A stretch of 5,775 bases of DNA from contig CAJYKY010000558.1 of the NCBI GenBank assembly GCA_913775005.1, positions 1-5,775 of the forward strand, read 5' to 3'. Source of the DNA: an uncultured Achromobacter sp. (GTDB lineage Bacteria; Pseudomonadota; Gammaproteobacteria; Burkholderiales; Burkholderiaceae_B). Under the pieces are notes generated by a model. The model searched no databases. It worked only from the letters and a program-made list of their open reading frames with translations, and was not told the DNA's origin. This document shows positions 1 through 5,271 of this stretch, in pieces (position 1 is the stretch's first letter; each line of letters opens with the position of its first letter). A program made the position numbers and the translations under genes.

Positions 1-113
1 ATCAGCCGCTGCGGCGACAAGTCCGCGCCCGCGGCGAGCAGGCCGTCGGGGTCCGTCAGCGCGAATTCTGCGGGCGGAAACGGGGTGTCGACGGCAAGCC
101 AGGGCAGCTTCAA
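1..113 (-). CDS. aat: Leucyl/phenylalanyl-tRNA-protein transferase, N-terminal fragment
   Basis: Only the first 37 codons are present; the gene runs off the left edge. The peptide has PFPPAEFALTDPDGLLAAGADLSP, which I split as PFPPAEF, then DPDGLLAAGADLSPQRL. This matches the start of Aat enzymes (E. coli has FPSPEGAL then NGLLALGGDLSPARLL). Aat is a cytosolic enzyme that moves Leu or Phe from aminoacyl-tRNA to proteins with N-terminal Arg or Lys, marking them for ClpS/ClpAP in the N-degron pathway. The likely start is TTG at 113-111, giving MKLPWL. It overlaps the TGA stop of the upstream NUDIX gene as TTGA. No clear Shine-Dalgarno is visible, so translational coupling is inferred. No in-frame ATG or GTG was seen just upstream. 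Identity is well supported despite the short fragment; the start is less sure. Confidence 0.88.
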   Translation of the reverse strand, partial: MKLPWLAVDTPFPPAEFALTDPDGLLAAGADLSPQRL

Positions 114-691
114 CGGTGTGATTCTAGGGTGTAGTGGTGGGGGACGAAGGCGCCTTGCTTACGGTCGTCGAAGTAATGGCGCAGCGTGCTGGCGACGGTG
201 CGAAACGCCAAGTCGTCCCAGGGAATTTCCGATTCGTCGTACCAGCGGGCTTCCAGGCTTTCGGGGCCGGGATCCAGCTCGGGGCCAAGCGCCTGGGCCA
301 GATAGAACACGTGGACCTGATCGATCTGCGGCAGGTCGATCAGCGTATACAGTTCGCCCAGCCGGATGCGCGCACCAGATTCTTCCAGCGTTTCCCGGGC
401 TGCGCCCTGCGCGGTGCTTTCGCCCAGCTCCATGAAGCCGGCCGGCAAGGTCCAGGTGTTGTAGCGCGGTTCGATGGCGCGCCGGCACAGTAGCACGCGG
501 TTTTCCCAGACAGGCACGGTGCCGACGACCAGACGCGGGTTCTGGTAGTGAATGGCGCCGCAGTGATCACAGATGTCGCGTTCACGATTGTCGCCTTCCG
601 GCACCCGGCGGTTCAGGGGGGTGCCGCACTGGGTGCAAAACAGCGAACGGCGGGGGGCGGGGAAGTATTCGATGGGCGATTTGGCGGTCAT
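110..691 (-). CDS. Zinc-ribbon NUDIX hydrolase (nucleoside diphosphate derivative hydrolase)
   Basis: The 193-residue protein starts MTAKSPIEYF. It has an N-terminal zinc ribbon with CxxCG at residues 19-23 and 41-45, then a NUDIX domain. The NUDIX box spans residues 85-107: G85, E91, then R99-E100 and E103-E104, ending S-G-A, so all catalytic and metal-binding positions are kept. The linker QNPRLVVGTVP and the stretch RRAIEPRYNTWTLPAGFMELGE resemble the bacterial family with a Nudix_N_2-type ribbon, related to plant NUDX23, which cleaves FAD and ADP-ribose. The true substrate cannot be read from sequence. An upstream in-frame ATG at 784 would overlap the LysR gene by over 80 nt with no family-like sequence, so the ATG at 691 is preferred. 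That start has no strong ribosome binding site and lies 10 nt after the LysR stop, suggesting coupling. It is followed by aat with a 4-nt overlap. Confidence 0.9.
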   Translation of the reverse strand: MTAKSPIEYFPAPRRSLFCTQCGTPLNRRVPEGDNRERDICDHCGAIHYQNPRLVVGTVPVWENRVLLCRRAIEPRYNTWTLPAGFMELGESTAQGAARETLEESGARIRLGELYTLIDLPQIDQVHVFYLAQALGPELDPGPESLEARWYDESEIPWDDLAFRTVASTLRHYFDDRKQGAFVPHHYTLESHR

Positions 692-701
692 GGGTACGAT
701 T

Positions 702-1634
702 CTAACGGCTGCGGCGAGGACTGGCGCGTCTGCCCGGCGCGGCAGGCGCCGGTCCGCCAAAGCGCGCTTCCAGGTGTTCGACAAACGATCTCACCTTGGG
801 CGACAGGAAGCGCCGGTGGGGATAGATGGCGTACATCGAAATCGGCGTGTGCGCGTAGTCGGCCAGCAGCGGAACCAGGCGCCCGGCTCGCACGTCGTCA
901 CCCACCAGGAATTCGGGTTGCAGGATGATGCCGTGACCCGCCAGCGCGGCCGTGCGCAGTACGTCGCCATTGTTCGCACGCAACGCCGCATTCACGCGCA
1001 CCAGATGCGTGGTCCCATCCTTTTCGAAATGCCATTCGTTGCCGGTGCTGGCGTAGGCGTAGTGCAGGCAGCGATGCTGTTTCAGGTCCTCCGGCACTTG
1101 CGGCGTACCGTGGCGCGCCAGGTAGTCCGGCGCCGCGCACACCAGCAACTGCTGCGGCGCAAGCGGACGCGCCACCAGCGATGAATCTTGCAGCGGGCCG
1201 ATACGCACCGCGATGTCATAGCCGTCTTCAACCAGGTCCACGACCCGATCGTTCAAGTCCAGGTCGATGATCACGTCGGGATAGGCTTGCAGGTATTCGG
1301 CAATGGCCGGCCCCAGGTGCAGGATGCCGAATGACACCGGCGCACTGACCCGCAAGCGGCCGCTGGGGCGCTGCCCTTCTGCCTGAAGCGACAGTTCCAG
1401 ATCAGCCACCTCGGCCAGGATGGGACGCACGCGTTCGTAAAAGGCGCGGCCGGCGTCCGTCATGCTGAGCTTGCGCGTGGTGCGATTCAGCAGGCGCACG
1501 CCGTACTTCTGTTCCAGATACGCAATCTGGCGCGTCACGACAGACCGGGCCTGGCCCATCTTGTCGGCAGCCGCCGCAAATGAGCCCAGTTCCACGACCT
1601 TGGCATAGGTCTGCATGGCGGTATGGGTGTCCAT
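702..1634 (-). CDS. LysR-type transcriptional regulator
   Basis: A 310-residue protein of standard LysR length. The N-terminal winged helix-turn-helix covers about residues 1-62: the helix region GSFAAAADKMGQARSVVTRQ, then YLEQKYGVRLLNRTTRKLSMTDAG. A linker helix follows, and an effector-binding domain from about residue 90 (SGRLRVSAPVSFG) to about 295. The last 16 residues are rich in Pro, Ala and Arg and look like an unstructured tail. The type resembles the CrgA/AaeR-like group common in betaproteobacteria; the inducer is unknown. The gene is divergent from the doxX-family gene, the classical LysR layout, so that gene is its likeliest target. An AGGAAA ribosome binding site (plus 1640-1645) precedes the ATG and lies inside a dyad, consistent with autoregulation. 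Downstream, the NUDIX gene starts 10 nt after its stop, so the two are probably cotranscribed. Confidence 0.93.
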   Translation of the reverse strand: MDTHTAMQTYAKVVELGSFAAAADKMGQARSVVTRQIAYLEQKYGVRLLNRTTRKLSMTDAGRAFYERVRPILAEVADLELSLQAEGQRPSGRLRVSAPVSFGILHLGPAIAEYLQAYPDVIIDLDLNDRVVDLVEDGYDIAVRIGPLQDSSLVARPLAPQQLLVCAAPDYLARHGTPQVPEDLKQHRCLHYAYASTGNEWHFEKDGTTHLVRVNAALRANNGDVLRTAALAGHGIILQPEFLVGDDVRAGRLVPLLADYAHTPISMYAIYPHRRFLSPKVRSFVEHLEARFGGPAPAAPGRRASPRRSR

Positions 1635-1635
1635 G

Positions 1636-1658
1636 ATTGTTTCCTATCGGGGAACAAT
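1636..1658. promoter_or_regulatory. Candidate LysR operator (dyad with T-N11-A core) over the lysR ribosome binding site
   Basis: Arms ATTGTTTCC (1636-1644) and GGGAACAAT (1650-1658) are inverted repeats matching at 8 of 9 positions around a 5-nt centre. T1641 and A1653 form a T-N11-A core, the usual LysR box. It starts 2 nt upstream of the LysR start codon and contains that gene's AGGAAA ribosome binding site. Function as an autoregulatory site is inferred. Confidence 0.55.
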
Positions 1659-1667
1659 AATTTGCAA

Positions 1668-1720
1668 TTCTGCATGTTTATCTTTGTTTTTGGAATCGCA
1701 AGAATAGCGGCCATGCAGAA
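1668..1720. repeat. 9-bp perfect inverted repeat in the lysR-doxX intergenic region
   Basis: TTCTGCATG at 1668-1676 is repeated in inverse as CATGCAGAA at 1712-1720. The arm centres are 44 bp apart, about four helical turns, and flank an AT-rich stretch. It could be a pair of half-sites for a looping regulator, or a weak hairpin. No convincing -35/-10 pair could be assigned for either divergent gene. Confidence 0.5.
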
Positions 1721-1766
1721 CCGGCCCGCGTTGGGGCGGTACCCGCCAATCAAGAAAGGAAGTGCA

Positions 1767-2168
1767 ATGATCGATACCCGTACCGCGCCCTATGCCGCGC
1801 TGTTGCTGCGCGTGGCGCTTGGCGTCATGTTTCTGGCCCACGGCCTGACCAAGCTGCTTGTGTTCACGCTGCCCGGAACCGCGCAGTTCTTTGCCAAGAT
1901 CGGATTCGCCAGCTGGCTGGCCTATCCGGTCACGTTCTTCGAAGTCGGCGCCGGCGTGTTGCTGATCCTGGGCATCGTGCCGCGCTGGGTGGCCGCGATT
2001 GCGGTGGTGCAATTGTTCGTCGCCTCGACCGTGCACTTCGGCAATGGCTGGGGCTTCGGTAACGCGGGCGGCGGCTGGGAATACCCGATCTTCCTGACCG
2101 TGGCCGCCGCTGTGCTGGCGCTGTTGGGTGACGGCAAGTTTGCGCTGGTCAAAAGCGGCCGCGGCTGA
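1767..2168 (+). CDS. DoxX-family small membrane protein
   Basis: A 133-residue, very hydrophobic protein with four predicted membrane segments at about residues 8-31, 52-72, 75-93 and 107-122. The first carries the family-like LLLRVALGVMFLAHGLTKL, and segment two has FFEVGAGVLLILGI. This fits the DoxX/DoxD-like family of inner-membrane proteins. Some members take part in thiosulfate or redox metabolism, but most are uncharacterised, so no reaction is claimed. The start at 1767 has a good AAGGAAG ribosome binding site at 1756-1762. An in-frame ATG at 1713 would add 18 polar residues and lies inside an inverted repeat, so it is less likely. The gene is divergent from the LysR gene and is probably its target. 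The SnoaL-like gene follows 98 nt downstream. Confidence 0.88.
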   Translation: MIDTRTAPYAALLLRVALGVMFLAHGLTKLLVFTLPGTAQFFAKIGFASWLAYPVTFFEVGAGVLLILGIVPRWVAAIAVVQLFVASTVHFGNGWGFGNAGGGWEYPIFLTVAAAVLALLGDGKFALVKSGRG

Positions 2169-2213
2169 TTGCGGCGCGCACCAGACTGTTTACCGTAGCG
2201 GTCATGGTTGACG

Positions 2214-2246
2214 GGGCGGGCGGGCCATAGAATGACCTGCCCGCCC
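2214..2246. promoter_or_regulatory. GC-rich dyad between doxX-like and SnoaL-like genes
   Basis: Arms GGGCGGGCGGG (2214-2224) and CCTGCCCGCCC (2236-2246) pair at 10 of 11 positions, with a G-U at the other, around an 11-nt loop. As RNA it would be a strong hairpin, but no U-run follows, so it is a poor intrinsic terminator. The loop holds TAGAAT (2228-2233), a 5/6 match to a -10 box. TTGACG (2208-2213) is only 14 nt away, short for a promoter. It may be a doxX 3' end structure or an operator on a promoter for the next gene. Confidence 0.45.
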
Positions 2247-2266
2247 TAATTCATGCAGGAGTTCCT

Positions 2267-2731
2267 ATGCAGTTTCCGATGTCCTTAGCCAAACGCGCCC
2301 TGGGCGCGCTGCTGCTTGCCGCCGCGCTGTCGCCCGCCGCTTTTGCCTCGTCCGAACAAGAGGCCGCCAACAAGGCCGCCGTGCTGGCCTTCTACGAGAA
2401 GGGGCTGAATCAGAAAGACGCAGACGCCGCGCTGAAATATGTGGGCGACCGCTATGTGCAGCACAACCCGAACGCGGCCGACGGCCCCGAGGGGTTTCGC
2501 AAATTCATCGCCTATCTGCGCGACAAATTTCCCCAGTCGCACAGCGAGATCAAGCGGGTGTTCACGGACGGCGACTACGTGATTCTGCATGTGCATGCCG
2601 TGCGCGAACCGGGCACGCGGGGTAGCGCCATCGTCGATATCTTCCGCTTGGAACAGGGCAAGATTGTTGAACACTGGGACGCCGTACAGCCCATCCCCGA
2701 GCAGGCCGCCAATACCAACGGCATGTTCTAA
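2267..2731 (+). CDS. Secreted SnoaL-like (NTF2-fold) protein
   Basis: A 154-residue protein with a Sec-type signal peptide: basic start (AKR at 8-10), hydrophobic run ALGALLLAAALSPAA, and cleavage expected after AFA at residue 27. The mature part (residues 28-154) has the SnoaL-like/NTF2 layout: N-terminal helix VLAFYEKGLNQKD, then YVGDRYVQHNPNAADGPEGF (60-79), and C-terminal strands ending VDIFRLEQGKIVEHWDAVQPIP. This family includes polyketide cyclases and many predicted ester or small-molecule enzymes of unknown substrate. The HNP and EHWD motifs are kept, but the reaction cannot be named. AGGAG at 2257-2261, 5 nt before the ATG, supports the start. The stop lies 6 nt from the stop of the convergent gene. 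It may be cotranscribed with the DoxX-like gene. Confidence 0.88.
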   Translation: MQFPMSLAKRALGALLLAAALSPAAFASSEQEAANKAAVLAFYEKGLNQKDADAALKYVGDRYVQHNPNAADGPEGFRKFIAYLRDKFPQSHSEIKRVFTDGDYVILHVHAVREPGTRGSAIVDIFRLEQGKIVEHWDAVQPIPEQAANTNGMF

Positions 2732-2737
2732 GGCGGA

Positions 2738-3340
2738 TCAGTCAGGCGCCGCGCTGGGGTTCGGGTCGAACGCCAGGCGCTGCGCTACCGCTTGCTGCGC
2801 GATGTATTGCAGCGGCACCTCGGCATACACGCCCGGCCAGGATACGCGCAGCGTCTGCGCGGGCGCAGGCGACTCCGCCAGCACCTCCATCAGCGACGCA
2901 CCGTCGGCCGTCTTCAGCTTGTCCAGCAGGGCAGGCAGGTCTCGATCCAGCACAATGCCCGCGCCTGCGGGCGTGGTCGCGTACAGTTGCCCCGCATCAT
3001 CCAGCCACCAGTGGCTGACGGTAGCCACCGCCGCATCCGTATGCGTGCGCAGGCCGTGAGTGTCGTCGCTCAGGCGCAGCACATAGGGCGCGCCGTCCAG
3101 CCGCACGAAAACGCGCTGCGGGCCATTCTGGAAATACCAGCGGCCGGCTTCGTCGTGCTCGTAATTGCGATTGATGAATTCCAGGATCTGGGTATTAGTG
3201 ATGGACTCGCCCGGCCCGCCTTGCGCGGCCTGGCCTTGCGGATGCAGGCGCCAGCGGCCGCGGCCATCCAGCGACAGCCAGCCGAACACGGCCGGCACGT
3301 TGGGCCAGCGGGCGATGGCGTCCTTCACCGACTGATCCAT
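2738..3340 (-). CDS. Conserved protein of unknown function
   Basis: A 200-residue soluble protein with no signal peptide or membrane segment. The N-terminus reads MDQSVKDAIARWPNVPAVFG then WLSLDGRGRWRL. Mid-protein has INRNYEHDEAGRWYFQNGPQRV (57-78), and later VSHWWLDDAGQLY (108-120). I associate this layout with betaproteobacterial proteins of the DUF2944-2946 series, but I am not certain of the number, and no function is known to me. Its ATG is 2 nt after the stop of the upstream small secreted protein gene, with no strong ribosome binding site, so the two are probably translated together. It meets the SnoaL-like gene tail to tail with 6 nt between stops. A long antisense reading frame over it is a shadow. 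Confidence 0.82.
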   Translation of the reverse strand: MDQSVKDAIARWPNVPAVFGWLSLDGRGRWRLHPQGQAAQGGPGESITNTQILEFINRNYEHDEAGRWYFQNGPQRVFVRLDGAPYVLRLSDDTHGLRTHTDAAVATVSHWWLDDAGQLYATTPAGAGIVLDRDLPALLDKLKTADGASLMEVLAESPAPAQTLRVSWPGVYAEVPLQYIAQQAVAQRLAFDPNPSAAPD

Positions 3341-3342
3341 GG

Positions 3343-3660
3343 TCAGGGCCGAATGATGATGGGGGGAGGGGTGATGACAATCGCAGGCGCGGCGACCGGC
3401 GCCACGACTTGCGGCGGCGCGTAATAGCCACCGCGATAATCATCACGGCACTTACGCTTTTCCTGGTATTCGCCGTTGCGCTTCCATTTGCGTTCGACCT
3501 TGCAAGCGCCGTCCCAATACTTCTCTTTGTATTCGCGGCCGTGGCGGTGATGGTGCCGGTCGGAATCGGCCTCGGCAGCCATCGGCGCCAGCGACAGCAA
3601 AGCTGCGGTCGACAGGGCAAGCAAGGGGGAACAGGCGCGAAGATTCAGAATGCGTGGCAT
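3343..3660 (-). CDS. Small secreted His-rich basic protein, unknown function
   Basis: A 105-residue protein starting MPRILNLR. It has a signal peptide: basic n-region, hydrophobic ACSPLLALSTAALLSLAPMA, and probable cleavage after AEA at about residue 31. The mature part begins with a His cluster (HHHRH at 36-40), then a charged Lys/Arg/Glu/Tyr stretch with C53 and C71, which could form a disulfide. It ends in a Pro/Val/Ile-rich tail (PPQVVAPVAAPAIVITPPPIIIRP, 82-105; given here in part as VVAPVAA then TPPPIIIRP). The repeated K/E/W pattern (YWDGACKVERKWK) is seen in uncharacterised proteobacterial periplasmic proteins. Metal binding is possible but is inference only. Longer in-frame starts up to 3873 translate tRNA-Cys and are rejected; an ATG at 3693 is an alternative. 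The start lacks a clear ribosome binding site. It is followed by the unknown protein with a 2-nt gap. Confidence 0.72.
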   Translation of the reverse strand: MPRILNLRACSPLLALSTAALLSLAPMAAEADSDRHHHRHGREYKEKYWDGACKVERKWKRNGEYQEKRKCRDDYRGGYYAPPQVVAPVAAPAIVITPPPIIIRP

Positions 3661-3762
3661 AGGTTCGACGTTAAATGAAAACGGCGTCACCATAGCAATC
3701 AATCGATTGACAGCGCGTAGGGATGCGTAACGAGATGCAGGAAGGGGAGGTGCTGGGAGGGT

Positions 3763-3777
3763 GGGCAGAACTTGCCC
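3763..3777 (-). other. Short hairpin downstream of tRNA-Cys
   Basis: GGGCA (3763-3767) and TGCCC (3773-3777) form a 5-bp stem with a 5-nt loop, starting 11 nt past the tRNA-Cys 3' end. No T-run follows in the transcribed direction, so it is a weak terminator at best; it may help 3' end processing or Rho-dependent ending. Whether transcription continues into the secreted-protein gene is open. Confidence 0.35.
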
Positions 3778-3788
3778 GAAGAAGATGC

Positions 3789-3862
3789 TGGAGGCGCAAG
3801 CCGGAATCGAACCGACGTACACGGATTTGCAATCCGCTGCATAACCACTCTGCCATTGCGCC
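3789..3862 (-). tRNA. tRNA-Cys (anticodon GCA)
   Basis: A 74-nt cloverleaf on the minus strand, with CCA encoded (plus 3789-3791 reads TGG). The 7-bp acceptor GGCGCAA pairs perfectly with TTGCGCC, with discriminator U. D-arm GCAGAGTGGTTATGC, anticodon loop TTGCAAA with GCA at plus 3828-3830, and a T-arm with GTTCGA are all present. Bacterial tRNA-Cys GCA is the match. It follows tRNA-Gly, the same order as E. coli glyW-cysT; no tRNA-Leu is seen downstream here. Confidence 0.97.
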
Positions 3863-3873
3863 AGCACTTGCAA

Positions 3874-3911
3874 GAAAAAAGGAAGCGCGGTGTTGGCCGA
3901 TGCTTCCTTTT
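3874..3911 (-). terminator. Intrinsic-terminator-like hairpin between tRNA-Gly and tRNA-Cys
   Basis: A perfect 10-bp inverted repeat: AAAAGGAAGC (3877-3886) and GCTTCCTTTT (3902-3911), 15-nt loop. Read on the minus strand, the stem GGAAGC/GCTTCC is followed by six T, the mark of an intrinsic terminator. The loop can add a CGG/CCG inner pair. It would also work on the plus strand (four T). It separates two tRNA genes, so it may trim or partly stop the transcript. Confidence 0.6.
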
Positions 3912-3917
3912 AGTATT

Positions 3918-3993
3918 TGGAGCGGGAGACGAGTCTCGAACTCGCGACCTCAACCTTGGCAAGGTTGCGCTCTACCAACTGAGCTACTCCCGC
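3918..3993 (-). tRNA. tRNA-Gly (anticodon GCC)
   Basis: A 76-nt cloverleaf on the minus strand with CCA encoded (plus 3918-3920 reads TGG). The acceptor GCGGGAG pairs with CTCCCGC, discriminator U. D-arm TAGCTCAGTTGGTAGAGC, anticodon stem CAACC/GGTTG with loop TTGCCAA (GCC), and T-arm with GTTCGA are standard. It is the first stable RNA of a unit that includes tRNA-Cys. Confidence 0.97.
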
Positions 3994-4113
3994 TTTGTGT
4001 ATTTCATACTGCCGCCGCTGCACGTTATTACACTTGCTGCGCTGCTGTAATTCATACAATTTGATGAAGCTTGCGGGGTGTTTTCCGCTAGGCCGTCTCC
4101 ACCAAAGACAGCG
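3994..4113 (-). other. tRNA operon 5' leader with short repeats
   Basis: About 110 nt separate the likely transcription start from tRNA-Gly. The stretch holds no gene. Two copies of an 11-mer, GTATTTCATAC (3999-4009) and GTAATTCATAC (4047-4057), differ at one base and lie 48 nt apart. ATTACA (4027-4032) and TGTAAT (4046-4051) form an inverted repeat; the latter gives TGTAAT, a possible second -10 box on the minus strand. No function is assigned. Confidence 0.45.
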
Positions 4114-4141
4114 ATTATACACAGAATTTTGGACCTGTATA
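4114..4141 (-). promoter_or_regulatory. Promoter of the tRNA-Gly/tRNA-Cys unit
   Basis: The minus strand has a perfect -10 box TATAAT (plus 4114-4119). A 16-nt spacer separates it from TATACA (plus 4136-4141), a 4/6 match to the -35 consensus. The expected start is near 4107, followed by a fairly GC-rich discriminator (CGCTG), as in stable-RNA promoters. It lies just downstream of the AraC-type gene's terminator. Confidence 0.7.
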
Positions 4142-4160
4142 GCGGGAGCCGGCTGGCAAT

Positions 4161-4185
4161 GAAAAAAAGGCGGTAGCGGCGCCTT
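4161..4185 (-). terminator. Intrinsic terminator of the AraC-type regulator gene
   Basis: On the minus strand AAGGCG (plus 4180-4185) pairs with CGCCTT (plus 4167-4172) around a 7-nt loop, and seven T follow (plus 4162-4168). It begins 12 nt past the TAA stop. It insulates the regulator gene from the tRNA unit. Confidence 0.8.
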
Positions 4186-4197
4186 GAACGCCTCGTT

Positions 4198-5229
4198 TTA
4201 CGGACGGGCGCCCAATCGCGACAGCGGGGCGGCGCCCAGCGCCACCGGCGCGTGTGCGTACTGCTTGCGGCGTTCCGAGCTGGGGGCGCTGCCATAGATG
4301 GCGCGATACGACTTGCTGAAATGACAGGCGGATTGAAAACCACATGCCGTCGTGATGTTCGTGATCGACATCGGTGTCTGCCGCAGCAGCGCACGCGCGT
4401 GGCGCAGGCGCAGGCTCAGATAATGTTGCTTGGGCGTGGTGCCCAGATGTTCTCGGAACAGCCGCTGCAACTGACGCTGCGACGCGCCGGACAACTGCGC
4501 CAGCTCATGAAGCGACAAGGGTTCTTTCAGGTTGACCTCCATCAGTGCGATCACTTCGGCCAAGGCCGGATGCGCCGCCGGCATCCGGATCGACACCGGC
4601 ATGCGCTGCCTGTCCTTGTAATCGCGCACGTGTTCGATTGTGAACTGGTTGGCGATGGACGCCACGATGGCCGGGCCGGCCGCCGCACCCACCAGATGCA
4701 GCATCAGATCCAGCGGCGCCGTGCCGCCTGTGCAGGTGATGCGATCGCGGTCGATCACGAACAGGTCTTGCGACAGACGGCTGGCGGGAAACTTGCGCCG
4801 CAACAGGTCCAGGTCTTCCCAATGGCTGGCGCAGGTGTAGCCGTCCAGCAAGCCCGCCTGCATCAGCGTATAGGTGCCAGTGCACAGGCTGCCCAGCATG
4901 ACGCCGCTTGCGGCCAGCCCGTGCAGCCAGTCGTGGATAACCGGGTCTGCGTCCGGCGTCAAACGGGTGCCGCCGCAAGCGAACACCACGTCGGGCCGTT
5001 CATGCGCGTCAAGCCGCCGGGTCTGGACCGCCAGCCCATTGCTGGCCATTGCTGGCCCGCCCGTGGGGCTCAGCACCGACCACCCGTAGTACGACATCCC
5101 CATCAGATGATTCGCCATGCGCAAGACTTCGATGGCGGTTGAAAAGCTCAGCATGGTGAAGTGTGGCAACGGCAGGAAGCCGAAATGCCTGAGGCCGGCG
5201 CGGGCGGCCGCTGTGGGGTGGTGGGTCAT
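4198..5229 (-). CDS. GlxA/GbdR-like AraC-family transcriptional regulator
   Basis: A 343-residue protein with two parts. Residues about 14-185 form a DJ-1/PfpI (class I glutamine amidotransferase-like) sensor domain, with GSLCTGTYTL (C116) and the family-type GLLDGYTCASHWEDL, then CTGGTAPLDLMLHL (166-179). Residues about 222-322 are the AraC DNA-binding domain, with helix-turn-helix 1 LHELAQLSGASQRQLQRLF and 2 around SITNITTACGFQSACHFSKSY. The layout is that of GlxA-type regulators, and wording such as LRMANHLMG and TGGTAPLDLMLHL is close to what I recall of Pseudomonas GbdR, the glycine betaine/dimethylglycine regulator. A GbdR/SouR-like role is inferred, not proven. The start has an AGGGAG ribosome binding site (plus 5237-5242). 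The gene is divergent from a glyA-type gene, its likeliest target. Confidence 0.92.
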   Translation of the reverse strand: MTHHPTAAARAGLRHFGFLPLPHFTMLSFSTAIEVLRMANHLMGMSYYGWSVLSPTGGPAMASNGLAVQTRRLDAHERPDVVFACGGTRLTPDADPVIHDWLHGLAASGVMLGSLCTGTYTLMQAGLLDGYTCASHWEDLDLLRRKFPASRLSQDLFVIDRDRITCTGGTAPLDLMLHLVGAAAGPAIVASIANQFTIEHVRDYKDRQRMPVSIRMPAAHPALAEVIALMEVNLKEPLSLHELAQLSGASQRQLQRLFREHLGTTPKQHYLSLRLRHARALLRQTPMSITNITTACGFQSACHFSKSYRAIYGSAPSSERRKQYAHAPVALGAAPLSRLGARP

Positions 5230-5271
5230 GACGACGCTCCCTGATCAAAGATCCAAGGCTGCCGAGAGAAA

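Noticed and set aside
573..1184. A 203-codon plus-strand frame over the NUDIX/LysR junction
   Set aside because: Opposite two well-supported genes, crosses their boundary, and its protein looks like random high-GC translation.
2792..3424. A 210-codon plus-strand frame opposite the unknown protein
   Set aside because: Crosses the boundary of two minus-strand genes, has no start signal, and shows no domain; it is a shadow.
3699..3710. Palindrome TCAATCGATTGA and TTGACA at 3707-3712 as a plus-strand promoter
   Set aside because: No -10 box at a proper distance and no plus-strand gene follows; the palindrome alone is short enough to be chance.
4141..4148. AGCGGGAG matching the tRNA-Gly acceptor end, as a possible tRNA-remnant or attachment site
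   Set aside because: Only 8 bp match, with no integrase gene or further tRNA similarity; likely chance.
4252..5142. A 296-codon plus-strand frame opposite the AraC-type gene
   Set aside because: It is antisense to a clearly recognised gene, its composition (Gln, Arg, His rich) is typical of a high-GC shadow, and it shows no domain or ribosome binding site.
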